Of a DNA stretch of 64,000 nt, positions 54,064 through 62,917 are shown piece by piece. The translations under genes and the position numbers were made by a program. The notes beneath the pieces are model-generated. The model had not been told where the DNA came from and did no database searches. It saw only the letters and a list, made by a program, of their open reading frames with translations. Location of the stretch: assembly GCF_000426545.1 (NCBI RefSeq), contig NZ_KE384536.1, forward strand, positions 1 through 64,000, written 5' to 3'. Source of the DNA: Paenibacillus massiliensis subsp. panacisoli DSM 21345 (lineage in GTDB: Bacteria; Bacillota; Bacilli; Paenibacillales; Paenibacillaceae). How positions within the stretch are numbered: position 1 is the first letter of the stretch; every line of letters begins with the position of its first letter.

Positions 54064-55980
54064 TTGGATTGGAGAGTTCTTTGTACCGTGGATGAGGCTT
54101 TGAACAGACCTGTGTTCCAGGGAGCATACCTGATTGCAGGTCAAGCAGGAACAACCCGGCCGATTCGGTGGGTTCACATTCTGGAGACGGAGCAATTCGA
54201 TTCACTGATTCATGGCGGGGAAATGATTCTGACGACAGGTATAGGCATGCAAGCGGATATGCTGACCTTCCTTAGCAGGCTGATCCACAGCAATGCAGCG
54301 TGCCTCTGCGTAGAATTGGGGCCCCAATGTCCTGCGATCCCCGAGGACGCAATCGTCATGGCAAATGAGCAGCAATTTCCGCTCGTAGTATTCCCGCACA
54401 CCGTCCGCTTCGTGGATATTACACTGGATGTCCACTCTCTGCTCCTCACCGAGCAGCAGCGCAAGCGGCGGGAGCTGGAGCACATTACCCGCGAATTTCA
54501 CCGCCTAACCCTGATGCCGCAGGGCAGTAAGAATGTTCTTCGCCTGCTCCACGAGAGTATCGGGCGCCCGCTTGTCTATCGCCCACTGGTGGGAAAAGCC
54601 ATATTCCTGCCGGCCAATCTGGCCAAGGATCATCTCTATTGGCTTCAGATCATTGAGGAGATCCACTGCACAGCAGCTCCTCTCTCTACAGAACAGATGG
54701 GCGTCATTCACGCACCCGTTCACACTAAGGAAGCATCAGGGCAGCAATCCACTATGGCTCTGCCCACTCTTGCGATCCGTCCCATCGGTGCACTCGGGCA
54801 GACCTGGGCCCATCTCGCCTTCCTGCATCACGGCGATGATACAGCCGACGAGCTCAGCCTGCTCGACTCTGCCGCCTTATCCATTGCACAGGAGCTACTC
54901 CGCAGCCATACACTAGAGGATCGCCGCTGGTCCACCCACCAGCAATGGCTTCAAGATCTGGTAGAAGGGCAGATCCGGGACGAGCGTCAATTAATGGGTA
55001 TGATTGGCCCGGACTATCACACCCTCAACGAGCGACCATATCGTATCGCGATCCTGGAGCACGAAGCCCCGAGCAGTAACATACGAGCTGACGTCAGCAG
55101 CAGCCTTTCGCAATTCGCCCCCTCGCTCCGCCATATTTTGGAGCAGGCCGGGTACCGATTGTGGATCACCGCCAGTCCCAGCAGGGTTATCCTCTTCATC
55201 TCCGACCCCCAGCTTCAGCACGACAAAGAAAGACTTTTGCAGACACTCTCGGGCATTATGGACCCTAAAGGCACTACAGGCACGACCCGTAATACAGAAC
55301 ATAATAGGCATACAGATAGCTTCAACATCAGAGGTACTACAAGCATCAGAAATAATACAAGCACGAGAGATACCACGAGCAGCATCACTTACAATGAGGA
55401 AAACACCAGCATCGCCAATCCACGACAACGTATTAGCCCAAATAACCACTTAACCTCATTTGCCGGGATGCCCACTTCACAAGCATTGCCGATGCAGATA
55501 GCAGCCTTGATCATTGGCGTCAGCCATGTGCACACAGGGCTTGCCGCAGCTACTGCAGCATATCAGGAAGGATTACAGGCACTGAATCTGTACCCTTGTA
55601 TTCGCCAACCACTACTGTTCTACGAGGATTTGGGTATTTTTCAGCTGCTTCCACACTTGAACGATGGCCATACCTTACAGCGCTTTATAGCCTCCTACCT
55701 CGGACCACTCATCAGTCACGACGAGATCAAGGGTAGCGAACTCCTGCTCACACTCAAGGTATATCTCGATAACGATGGCTCCAAGCAAATGGCTGCCAGG
55801 CAATTATTCATCGTCCGCCAATCCCTGTATTACCGCCTGGACAAAATCACCGAGCTGCTGGGGGCAGAGTTCATGCAGGCCGAGCACCGCCTCTCCATAC
55901 AGGTTGCGATTCGAGCCTACCAGCTTCTGTATCCCGAGAAGCTCAAGCTTCCGAGCCGTACCACCTCTCTCCAACAATAG
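54064..55980 (+). CDS. PucR-family transcriptional regulator of pyrimidine catabolism
   Basis: A 638-residue regulator. An N-terminal PucR ligand-sensing domain (about 5-125; GTTRPIRWVHILE, GGEMILTTGIGM), a middle GGDEF-like/CdaR region and a C-terminal PucR-type helix-turn-helix (about 560-610; SKQMAARQLFIVRQSLYYRL) follow in order. Between about residues 400 and 460 sits a Thr/Asn/Ser/Arg-rich low-complexity insert encoded by degenerate repeats, absent from typical members. The start is TTG at 54064, with GGGGTG upstream. It lies between the two pyrimidine gene sets, divergent from one and convergent with the other, so it probably controls both in response to a pyrimidine or its product. 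Confidence 0.9.
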   Translation: MDWRVLCTVDEALNRPVFQGAYLIAGQAGTTRPIRWVHILETEQFDSLIHGGEMILTTGIGMQADMLTFLSRLIHSNAACLCVELGPQCPAIPEDAIVMANEQQFPLVVFPHTVRFVDITLDVHSLLLTEQQRKRRELEHITREFHRLTLMPQGSKNVLRLLHESIGRPLVYRPLVGKAIFLPANLAKDHLYWLQIIEEIHCTAAPLSTEQMGVIHAPVHTKEASGQQSTMALPTLAIRPIGALGQTWAHLAFLHHGDDTADELSLLDSAALSIAQELLRSHTLEDRRWSTHQQWLQDLVEGQIRDERQLMGMIGPDYHTLNERPYRIAILEHEAPSSNIRADVSSSLSQFAPSLRHILEQAGYRLWITASPSRVILFISDPQLQHDKERLLQTLSGIMDPKGTTGTTRNTEHNRHTDSFNIRGTTSIRNNTSTRDTTSSITYNEENTSIANPRQRISPNNHLTSFAGMPTSQALPMQIAALIIGVSHVHTGLAAATAAYQEGLQALNLYPCIRQPLLFYEDLGIFQLLPHLNDGHTLQRFIASYLGPLISHDEIKGSELLLTLKVYLDNDGSKQMAARQLFIVRQSLYYRLDKITELLGAEFMQAEHRLSIQVAIRAYQLLYPEKLKLPSRTTSLQQ

Positions 55981-56006
55981 ACTGCATCATTGACATTTCG
56001 GATTAC

Positions 56007-56072
56007 GAAGACTTCAACAGAAGACTTCGACAGGAGCCTTCAACAAGGGACTTCAACAAGAGACTGCAGAAA
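56007..56072. repeat. Degenerate 13-14 base tandem repeat
   Basis: Four to five units of the type GAAGACTTCAACA lie between the convergent PucR and aminotransferase genes (56007-56019, 56020-56032, 56033-56046, 56047-56059 and a partial unit). Confidence 0.8.
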
Positions 56073-56084
56073 AGCTTAATTCAC

Positions 56085-57467
56085 TCATGTCGCTTCACCC
56101 ACAAGCCCTTCAAGCCGACTGATACTCATAACCTGTAGAAGCGTCTGGATTATGAATTCCACATCCTCATCCGTGGAGGATAGAGGAGGCGCCAGCGTCA
56201 GCACGTTGTTAAATCCAGCGACAGTGTCTCCATTTTTGCCAATGATCAGCCTCTTTTGCTTACACTCAGCTATAATCCCTGTAATGACAGACAACGGGAC
56301 TGGTTCCTTGGTCTGCTTATCCGCTACCAGCTCGATCCCGAGCATGAAGCCGAAGCAGCGTATATCACCTACGAGCGGATGATCATTGAGAGCAACCAAT
56401 CGCTGATGGAGACGCTCGCCGAGCAGCTGCGACCGTTCCACCAGTCGCTCTCTCTCCATGATCTCCAGATTACGCAGTGCCAGCGCACAGGCCGCAGGAT
56501 TGCCGCCGAACGTATTTACATGGCGAAGGTGGCCGTGCAGCTCGGAATCCTTGAAGGCTTCATAGATCTCCTTGCGAACAGCGGTTGCCGATAGCGGAAG
56601 ATAGCCGCTGGTCAGCCCCTTGGCCATCGTGATCACATCCGGGCGAATGCCGAAGTTCTGATGCCCGAACTTGCGGCCCGAGCGTCCGAATCCGCAGATC
56701 ACTTCATCCATGATGAGCAGCACGCCGTGACGCGTACAGATATCGCGGACCCTCTGTACATATGATGCCTCTGGCACCAATAGGCCGCCACCCGTAATGA
56801 CAGGCTCCATAATGACGGCCGCTACCGTCTCTGCCCCCTCCCAGATGATCATGTCCTCAACCGCCTGCGCACACTGCTCACTGAACTGCTCCAGTGTCAA
56901 CCCTGCCGGGCGGCGGTAGCTATCTGGAGGGCTCACATGTAGGAAGCCTCCCGCCAGGGGCTCATACTTGAACTTGCGCTGTGCCTGGCCCGTGGCGGAC
57001 AGGGCGCCGAGCGAGCTGCCATGATATCCCCGGTATCTTGCTATGAATTTGTGCCGATAATGCTGTCCGATCTGTTGCTGATATTGACGGGCTATTTTAA
57101 AAGCAACCTCATTGGCCTCTGAGCCACTGTTGGAGAAGAAGATGACATATTCCCCCTCCAGCCACTCATTCAGCTTCTCAGCTAGTTGAATCGCCGGCAG
57201 ATGACTCTGGGTGAGTGGAAAATAAGGCAGAGCCGCCAGCTGATCATATGCAGCCTGAGCCAACTCCGTTCTCCCGTACCCGACATTGACACACCACATG
57301 CCTGACATGCCATCCAGATATTTATTGCCCTCCAGGTCGGTAATCCATGAGCCTTCACCGCGAACGCCGACCATGGGACGGTGATCCTCCCGGTAAGGCA
57401 GGATGTTGTGCCACAGGTACTTGCGGTCCTTGTCTAACGCCTGCTCCATCTCGTCGGTTGCCTGCAT
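56085..57467 (-). CDS. Class III aminotransferase (beta-alanine transaminase candidate)
   Basis: A fold type I PLP enzyme of about 460 residues. The cofactor Lys is K283 in ITMAKGLTSGYLPL; LLIMDEVICGFGRSG, NSGSEANEVAFKIARQY and HVNTFGGNPAACALAL mark the omega-aminotransferase group. In this locus it would convert beta-alanine, the pathway product, to malonate semialdehyde. The start is uncertain: the ATG at 57479 abuts its AAAGGAG, so the ATG at 57467 with a 12-base spacing is preferred. It is the last gene of the transporter set, 216 bases after the nitrilase gene. That spacer shows nothing notable. Confidence 0.9.
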   Translation of the reverse strand: MQATDEMEQALDKDRKYLWHNILPYREDHRPMVGVRGEGSWITDLEGNKYLDGMSGMWCVNVGYGRTELAQAAYDQLAALPYFPLTQSHLPAIQLAEKLNEWLEGEYVIFFSNSGSEANEVAFKIARQYQQQIGQHYRHKFIARYRGYHGSSLGALSATGQAQRKFKYEPLAGGFLHVSPPDSYRRPAGLTLEQFSEQCAQAVEDMIIWEGAETVAAVIMEPVITGGGLLVPEASYVQRVRDICTRHGVLLIMDEVICGFGRSGRKFGHQNFGIRPDVITMAKGLTSGYLPLSATAVRKEIYEAFKDSELHGHLRHVNTFGGNPAACALALRNLEIMERERLVERSQLLGERLHQRLVALNDHPLVGDIRCFGFMLGIELVADKQTKEPVPLSVITGIIAECKQKRLIIGKNGDTVAGFNNVLTLAPPLSSTDEDVEFIIQTLLQVMSISRLEGLVGEAT

Positions 57468-57695
57468 CAGGTCGCTCATCTCCTTTTCTTATATCCATGA
57501 CTACATACTTCTACATCGATCTTCTAGCCAGCAATAACTCCGCCTGTCTTTCCATATGTGCGACAGCCGCGCGTTATCCTTCCATTTTCCATACGTCAGA
57601 TGCTTGTTCATCGAGCCGCACTTCATTCTTATCTCAATCGACGTAAGCCCTCGATCTGTACGCCTTACACCACCGCAAAGACCACGGACCACTCG

Positions 57696-58577
57696 CTATA
57701 TACTGGATAGCTGCTGGTAGGTCTCGGGACGCCGATCCCTGTAGAACTGCCAGCTCTCTCGCACCTCGCGAATCAGCTTCTTGTTCATGTCTCCCAGCAC
57801 GACCTCGGTATGATCCCGGCTCCCCATAGCAACGAAGCCCCCGCGCGGGTCCACCAGATAAGACTGTCCATAGAATTCCCCCATACTCCAAGGGGCCTCG
57901 GTGCCTACCCGGTTAATGGCCGCAACGTAATATCCATTGGCCACCGCATGCGCTGGCTGCTCCAGCTTCCACAGATATTCCGATGTACCTGCGACAGTCG
58001 CCGACGGGTTGAAGACAATCTCCGCACCGTTCAGCCCCAGCATTCTAGCACCCTCGGGAAAGTGACGATCATAGCAAATGTACACCCCGACCTTGGCATA
58101 CGCCGTGTCAAAGACGGGATATCCAAGGTTTCCCGGCTTGAAGTAATACTTTTCCCAGAAGCCCGCCGCGCCCTCCCCTGCCCCGACATGTGGAATATGA
58201 TGCTTGCGATACTTGCCCAGGTAGCTCCCATCTGCATCAATAACAGCTGCGGTGTTGTAATAGGTAGCGATACCCTCTCGCTCATAGACAGGCAGCACAA
58301 TGACGACAGACAATTCTTTGGCGAGCTCCTGAAAGCGTCGTACCGTGGGTCCTCCCGGAATCTCCTCGGCAGCCTCGTACCATTTGGGGATTTGCTCCGC
58401 GCAGAAGTACGGTCCATAGAAAATCTCCTGCAGGCCGATGATCTTGGCCCCTTGGGCTGCAGCTTCACGAACCAGATTCTCATGCTGCTCCACTGCAGCT
58501 TGCTTGTGTGCTTCCACGACTTCATCACCATGCAGTGGATGCATGGCCTGAATCATTCCGATTGTTACCGTATCCAT
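57696..58577 (-). CDS. Nitrilase-superfamily beta-ureidopropionase
   Basis: A 293-residue carbon-nitrogen hydrolase with the full catalytic triad: Glu51 (LQEIFYGPYF), Lys125 (YRKHHIPH) and Cys168 (YICYDRHFPEG). It closely resembles bacterial beta-ureidopropionase and N-carbamoylputrescine amidases. In context it hydrolyses N-carbamoyl-beta-alanine to beta-alanine, CO2 and ammonia, duplicating by an unrelated mechanism the probable job of the M20 enzyme at 52.5 kb. ATG at 58577 has AAGGAGG. It follows the binding-protein gene by 156 bases. Confidence 0.93.
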   Translation of the reverse strand: MDTVTIGMIQAMHPLHGDEVVEAHKQAAVEQHENLVREAAAQGAKIIGLQEIFYGPYFCAEQIPKWYEAAEEIPGGPTVRRFQELAKELSVVIVLPVYEREGIATYYNTAAVIDADGSYLGKYRKHHIPHVGAGEGAAGFWEKYYFKPGNLGYPVFDTAYAKVGVYICYDRHFPEGARMLGLNGAEIVFNPSATVAGTSEYLWKLEQPAHAVANGYYVAAINRVGTEAPWSMGEFYGQSYLVDPRGGFVAMGSRDHTEVVLGDMNKKLIREVRESWQFYRDRRPETYQQLSSI

Positions 58578-58733
58578 GTGCAGCCTCCTTCGTCATTTCA
58601 CTCTCGTTATGTCACCATCCAGCTATTCGCCGTTATTGCTTGCTTTTCGTTTTCGCCACTTACTTTTCTCACCTAGACATCACTAATGGACCACTTGCCA
58701 TTCTGTTCAAATAGTATCCACCACACCCACACC

Positions 58734-59810
58734 TCATGGCTTGGAAGCAAGCTCCATAATCTCATGGGTATAGGCCTTCTCCAGATCAGCAGGCTGCTTA
58801 ATGACGCCGAATTGGTGGGCAATATCCGCCGTCTGCTTGAACATCGCATCATCAATCTGCCCCATGCGAGCAGGGTCCATCCCATTGGGCAAAATCAGCT
58901 TAGCAACCTCCTCCATCATCTTCAGCTGATGCTCTCTTGAGGTGCTCCCCTGCTCTGCTTGCTTCATGACGATATCTACCGCCTCTTCCGGATTGTCGAT
59001 CGCGTCCTTCCACCCCTTCAGGGATGCCCAAACGAACTTGGCTGCCGTCTCCTTGTTCCCTTCCAGCCAATCCCCGTTCGCGAACAGGTTATCCTCAAGC
59101 ATCGCCACACCTTCATCATTCATGTCAATGACAATCAGTTCATCGGCGCTCACACCTTGCTCCAGCACTACCTGATATTCGTTGTAGGTCATAGCCGAGG
59201 CTGCATCCAGCTCGCCAGATATGAATTGATCCATCGTAAAGCCCTGCTTGGCAAATTCAAGATCCTTCGCTGGGTCAAGCTGATATTTATCAAATAGAGC
59301 CAGCACCTCAAATTCGTTGCCACCCATCCAATTCCCTACCTTCTTACCCTTCAGCCCCACCGGGCTATCTATTCCAGAATCCTTCTTCGCGACCAGCACC
59401 AGCCCACTCTTCTGGAAGATCTGTGCGATCTGAACAAGCGGCATCTCCTGCTCCTGATGCGCTAGCAGACTCGCCACCCAGTCCACACCGATATCCGCTG
59501 CACCACTCGCCACCTGCTGCTCTGGCACGATATCCGGGCCACCAGGCAGAATCTCGACTTGAAGCCCCTCTTCCTCATAGTAGCCTTTATCCAGAGCTAC
59601 AAAGTATCCAGCGAACTGTGCCTGTGGCACCCACTTGAGCTGCAGCCTCACCTCGGCGGGCTGTGCTCGCGAGTCAGCACCGTCCGTTCCTTCCACAGAA
59701 GTCCCGCTTCCTGCACCTCCGTCGCCTGCACATCCGGCAAGCATGAGCGTGAGCACCAGCACTCCCAATCCGATCGCACGCGAGTAAGCACGTTGTACAT
59801 GTTGGCCCAT
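58734..59810 (-). CDS. NMT1/THI5-like substrate-binding lipoprotein (ABC importer)
   Basis: A 358-residue binding protein. Signal peptide with lipobox LMLAGC (Cys27), then a Gly/Ser/Asp linker. The NMT1/THI5 pattern is RLQLKWVPQAQFAGYFVALD, followed by KGYYEEEGLQVEI and GAADIGVDW. Family members bind pyrimidine-like molecules including hydroxymethylpyrimidine; among pyrimidine degradation genes a uracil-type ligand is likely. No TPP riboswitch was found upstream, which argues against thiamine precursor uptake. ATG follows GGGGGAG. It works with the two permeases and ATPase encoded upstream. Confidence 0.92.
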   Translation of the reverse strand: MGQHVQRAYSRAIGLGVLVLTLMLAGCAGDGGAGSGTSVEGTDGADSRAQPAEVRLQLKWVPQAQFAGYFVALDKGYYEEEGLQVEILPGGPDIVPEQQVASGAADIGVDWVASLLAHQEQEMPLVQIAQIFQKSGLVLVAKKDSGIDSPVGLKGKKVGNWMGGNEFEVLALFDKYQLDPAKDLEFAKQGFTMDQFISGELDAASAMTYNEYQVVLEQGVSADELIVIDMNDEGVAMLEDNLFANGDWLEGNKETAAKFVWASLKGWKDAIDNPEEAVDIVMKQAEQGSTSREHQLKMMEEVAKLILPNGMDPARMGQIDDAMFKQTADIAHQFGVIKQPADLEKAYTHEIMELASKP

Positions 59811-59929
59811 ACGCTCTCCCCCTTATTTCTGAATACGATCACTTCACCGCAAGCAACAGCAGCATGCTGTAACAATCCACAGCAGTATTCTGCAAGGCAA
59901 CCAACCATACTTCAAGGTTCTATCGCACT

Positions 59930-60021
59930 GAGGTTCGTACACCAGAATTCGCACATTAGAATTCGTATACACTAGAGTCCAAACACACACTAGAATTCAT
60001 ACAATGGAGTTCACACACCAA
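59930..60021. repeat. Degenerate tandem repeat with GAATTC-like cores
   Basis: About six units of 14-18 bases, each starting GAATTC or GAGTTC/GAGTCC and ending in CACA-type sequence, fill the spacer between the permease and binding-protein genes. Confidence 0.78.
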
Positions 60022-60070
60022 GGAACGATTACATCAAAAATTCTCATTGTACATGGCTCCACAGTCCCCC

Positions 60071-60925
60071 TCAGGTGCGCTGGGAGGCATGCCAACGCAA
60101 GAGTACCCGCTCCAGGCTGTCAGCTAGCAGATAGAACGCAATACCTGCCAGTGCAGCAATGACAATACAGGCCCAGCCTAGCGGCATCTTGGCTACCTTG
60201 ATCGAGTTGGACAGCAGATACCCCAACCCCTTCGAGGAGTAAAAGAATTCACCCACGATTGCTCCAATCATCGCGGCAGTCGTGTTGACCTTAAGTGCTG
60301 TCAGCACATAAGGAAGGCTATTGTACATGCGCACATATCGAAAAATCTGCCAACGACTCGCCGCATTTGCCTGCATGAAATCCATCGCCAGCGGATCTAC
60401 CGCAGTCAGCCCTTTGTGGGCACCTACCGCCATGGCAGCCATGGTCGTCACAGATACAATGGCGATCCGCGAGCCCATCCCATCCCCGAACCATAGGTTC
60501 GTAATCGGGGCAAGGGCCACAATCGGCACAGCATTCAGAGCAGCCACCAACCATACACCACCACTCCCCCATCTTGGCCAGAAGGTCGCACAGACAGCTA
60601 TGATCAATCCCAAGGAAGAGCCAACCGCTAGGCCCAGCACCGCTTCACTCAGCGTATAACCTGCATAAGCAAGCAGTAGCGCGGCATTCTCATATACAGC
60701 CTGCGCGATGGTTGAAGGCAAGGGCAACTGATACGTACGAAGATTCAATACGTCATGCACCACTCGGCCCTGCCAGAGCACCAAGAGCAGAATACCTACC
60801 ACCAGTGGAAGAAGTAGGCTTCGTATCGACTCAATACTGCGAGCGCTCCTTGGACGCCGTAGCGGAGCAGCTCCGACCTCCATCTGTGGCGATGTCCATC
60901 CTGCCTCTGCGGCATCTCCCTTCAT
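60071..60925 (-). CDS. ABC transporter permease (SsuC/TauC type)
   Basis: A permease of about 284 residues of the nitrate/sulfonate/taurine/HMP class (BPD_transp_1), with six predicted helices, the first at about 32-55. The docking loop reads AVDPLAMDFMQANAASRWQI, continuing FRYVRMYNSLPYVLTALKVN. I prefer the ATG at 60925, nine bases from GGAGG, over the one at 60931, which is only three bases from it and overlaps the previous stop. It forms a heterodimer with the permease encoded immediately upstream. Confidence 0.9.
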   Translation of the reverse strand: MKGDAAEAGWTSPQMEVGAAPLRRPRSARSIESIRSLLLPLVVGILLLVLWQGRVVHDVLNLRTYQLPLPSTIAQAVYENAALLLAYAGYTLSEAVLGLAVGSSLGLIIAVCATFWPRWGSGGVWLVAALNAVPIVALAPITNLWFGDGMGSRIAIVSVTTMAAMAVGAHKGLTAVDPLAMDFMQANAASRWQIFRYVRMYNSLPYVLTALKVNTTAAMIGAIVGEFFYSSKGLGYLLSNSIKVAKMPLGWACIVIAALAGIAFYLLADSLERVLLRWHASQRT

Positions 60926-60927
60926 CC

Positions 60928-61734
60928 TCATGCACCTCCTCTGCGCAGATCAGGCTGCCAGGGAGCTACTTGCCGCTCAAGCCAGCTAATGAACAGATAG
61001 CTCGCTACCCCAAGCGCAGCTCCAGTCATGACCGTACACCAGAACATATAGGCATGTGACGGTCCGTAGTAGAGATTCCGTAGCATAATAACACCAATCC
61101 CACGACGCGCACCCATCAGCTCTACTAGAATGGCTCCCGTTACCGCGAGTGGAGCCGCAATCTTGAGACCGTTGAACATGGCCGGTAGTGCCGCGGGCAC
61201 ACGTAGCTTCACATACACCTGCCAAGGCTTGGCTGCACAGGAGGCCATTAATTCAAGCTCAGTCGGAGATACACTCCTTAGTCCCTTGAGCATATTCAAC
61301 GTCACAGGGAAGAAGGTAATATAGCCAGCAATCAACACGCGTGCGATGTCCTCATCACGGACAATACCATAGAGAATCGGGGCAAGACCTAGCACAGGAA
61401 TCATCTGTGAGGCCACCGCATAAGGAAGAGTCGCCTGCTCGATCCAGCGGGACATACTCATGACTACAGCCAGTAGAATGCCCCCCACGGCTCCCAAAAG
61501 GAAGCCCCAAGTCGCATTCAAGAGCGTAATTCCGCCCTCCTTGAATAGCGTCGGGTAATAGCGGGATAGCTCAGCTACCAATTCGTGAATGTAAGGGAGT
61601 TTGGACTGGGCCAGCGGAGTCTGTACGATATGGAGCAGCATCCAGGAGGCAGATTGCCAGAGTATAACCAGCGCAGTCAGCCACATGAGCGCAGGTAGCA
61701 GACGCCCATGCACACGCAGCACATCATCCTTCAC
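60928..61734 (-). CDS. ABC transporter permease (SsuC/TauC type)
   Basis: A 268-residue permease of the same class, six predicted helices, docking loop SPTELELMASCAAKPWQVYV and continuing KLRVPAALPAMFNGLKIA. The GTG start at 61734 overlaps the ATPase stop by four bases (GTGA) and has GGGGAGG seven bases upstream, so it is translationally coupled to the ATPase gene. It and the next gene encode the two membrane halves of the NMT1-type importer. Confidence 0.92.
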   Translation of the reverse strand: MKDDVLRVHGRLLPALMWLTALVILWQSASWMLLHIVQTPLAQSKLPYIHELVAELSRYYPTLFKEGGITLLNATWGFLLGAVGGILLAVVMSMSRWIEQATLPYAVASQMIPVLGLAPILYGIVRDEDIARVLIAGYITFFPVTLNMLKGLRSVSPTELELMASCAAKPWQVYVKLRVPAALPAMFNGLKIAAPLAVTGAILVELMGARRGIGVIMLRNLYYGPSHAYMFWCTVMTGAALGVASYLFISWLERQVAPWQPDLRRGGA

Positions 61735-62519
61735 ACGGACACCTCCCCAAAGCAGCTTCGAACACGGGAGATCAGGTTGTAAAATTCAGGTGTGCTTCGC
61801 ATATCCGAAGTACGAGGTCTAGGGAGAGGAATATCAATGACGGCAGCAAGGCGACCGGGGTGGGGACTGAGGACGAAGACGCGATCGGACAGGAAGATGG
61901 ATTCGGCTATACTATGAGTTACGAATACTACCGTATTCCCCACCTGATTCCAGATAGCAAGAAGCTCTTCATTCAGCCGTTCACGTACGAACTCGTCGAG
62001 CGCGGAGAAGGGCTCATCCATCAGTAGGATTTCTGGCTCTGTGGACAGGGCCCTTGCAATCGCTGCTCGTTGTTGCATCCCACCACTTAGCTGCCAGGGG
62101 TAGTGATTGCCAAAGGAGCCCAGCCCCACCATACTCAACAGCTCATCTGCCCTGCGATACCGCTCCGCCTTCCCCACCCCGCCCATCTCCAATGGGAGGG
62201 CGATATTGTCTCGTACCTTGCGCCAGTCATAGAGCACAGGATTCTGAAAGACAATGCCATATTTGTGCGCCAGCCGAGCTTCGGTAGCAGAGCCCCCTGC
62301 AATCAGCACTTCGCCGGAGGTGGGCTGTTGAAGATCAGCCATGATGCGTAGCAGTGTGGTCTTCCCACACCCAGAGGGACCGAGCAGGGATACGAATTCA
62401 CCTTTACCTACACTCAGACTAACCTCCTGTAATGCAAGCACTTCCTTCTGATCACTCTGGTACTTCATCGTCACACGATCCATTACAATTTCAGGAGCCA
62501 TGCCCTCTGACCGATTCAA
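61731..62519 (-). CDS. ABC transporter ATP-binding protein (SsuB/TauB type)
   Basis: A 262-residue ATPase with Walker A GPSGCGKTT, signature LSGGMQQR, Walker B ILLMDEPFSALD and switch VTHSIAES. It energises the two permeases. I chose the TTG at 62519, seven bases after AAAGGAGG; an ATG six codons later (62501) is possible but lacks a good site. It is the first gene of the second pyrimidine set, which continues through the permeases, binding protein, beta-ureidopropionase and aminotransferase. Confidence 0.93.
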   Translation of the reverse strand: MNRSEGMAPEIVMDRVTMKYQSDQKEVLALQEVSLSVGKGEFVSLLGPSGCGKTTLLRIMADLQQPTSGEVLIAGGSATEARLAHKYGIVFQNPVLYDWRKVRDNIALPLEMGGVGKAERYRRADELLSMVGLGSFGNHYPWQLSGGMQQRAAIARALSTEPEILLMDEPFSALDEFVRERLNEELLAIWNQVGNTVVFVTHSIAESIFLSDRVFVLSPHPGRLAAVIDIPLPRPRTSDMRSTPEFYNLISRVRSCFGEVSV

Positions 62520-62917
62520 CAGGAGTCCTCCTTTCTCCAGCTGCAATTACATACATGTTTGCTTTTCTTACATTGTATAGAACAACATATCCTTCTTCAT
62601 TAGACAGCAAGTCAAAAATACAGCCCCTTGGCCAGTCACATTGTCTAGTCCCTTCTGATGCAAAGCATTGATGGGTTATATCTCGGTGTTTTTATATAAC
62701 ATTGGCCGATATATAGCTGTTATATAGTTCTAGTAAACCTCTGTTTGGAATAGAGGATACTGTGGTGAATCCATGCGATGCAGTAGATGCCTCAATCCAC
62801 ATGCAAAAGAACCCCACCGCCTAATAGCAGAAGGGTCCATCCTTTTATCTTGCTTTTATTTCGCTCTATTAGTTTGTTCTTATACTTTGCCCTGCCCACA
62901 CTGATTCCCCAGTAAGC
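62520..62917 (-). other. Upstream region of the NMT1-type importer operon
   Basis: No gene is seen in these 398 bases. Minus-strand TTGACT near 62607-62612 is a possible -35, but no good -10 is placed with it. No CTGAGA-type TPP riboswitch core is present. The right part holds the terminator of the YitT-like gene. Confidence 0.4.
62805..62840 (-). terminator. Terminator of the YitT-like gene
   Basis: On the minus strand GGACCC and GGGTTC (one G-T wobble) enclose a loop, and TTTT follows, about 80 bases after the stop codon. Confidence 0.5.

Noticed and set aside
62520..62917. TPP riboswitch before the NMT1-type importer
   Set aside because: The CTGAGA core and partner elements are missing on the minus strand, so a thiamine precursor role is not supported.
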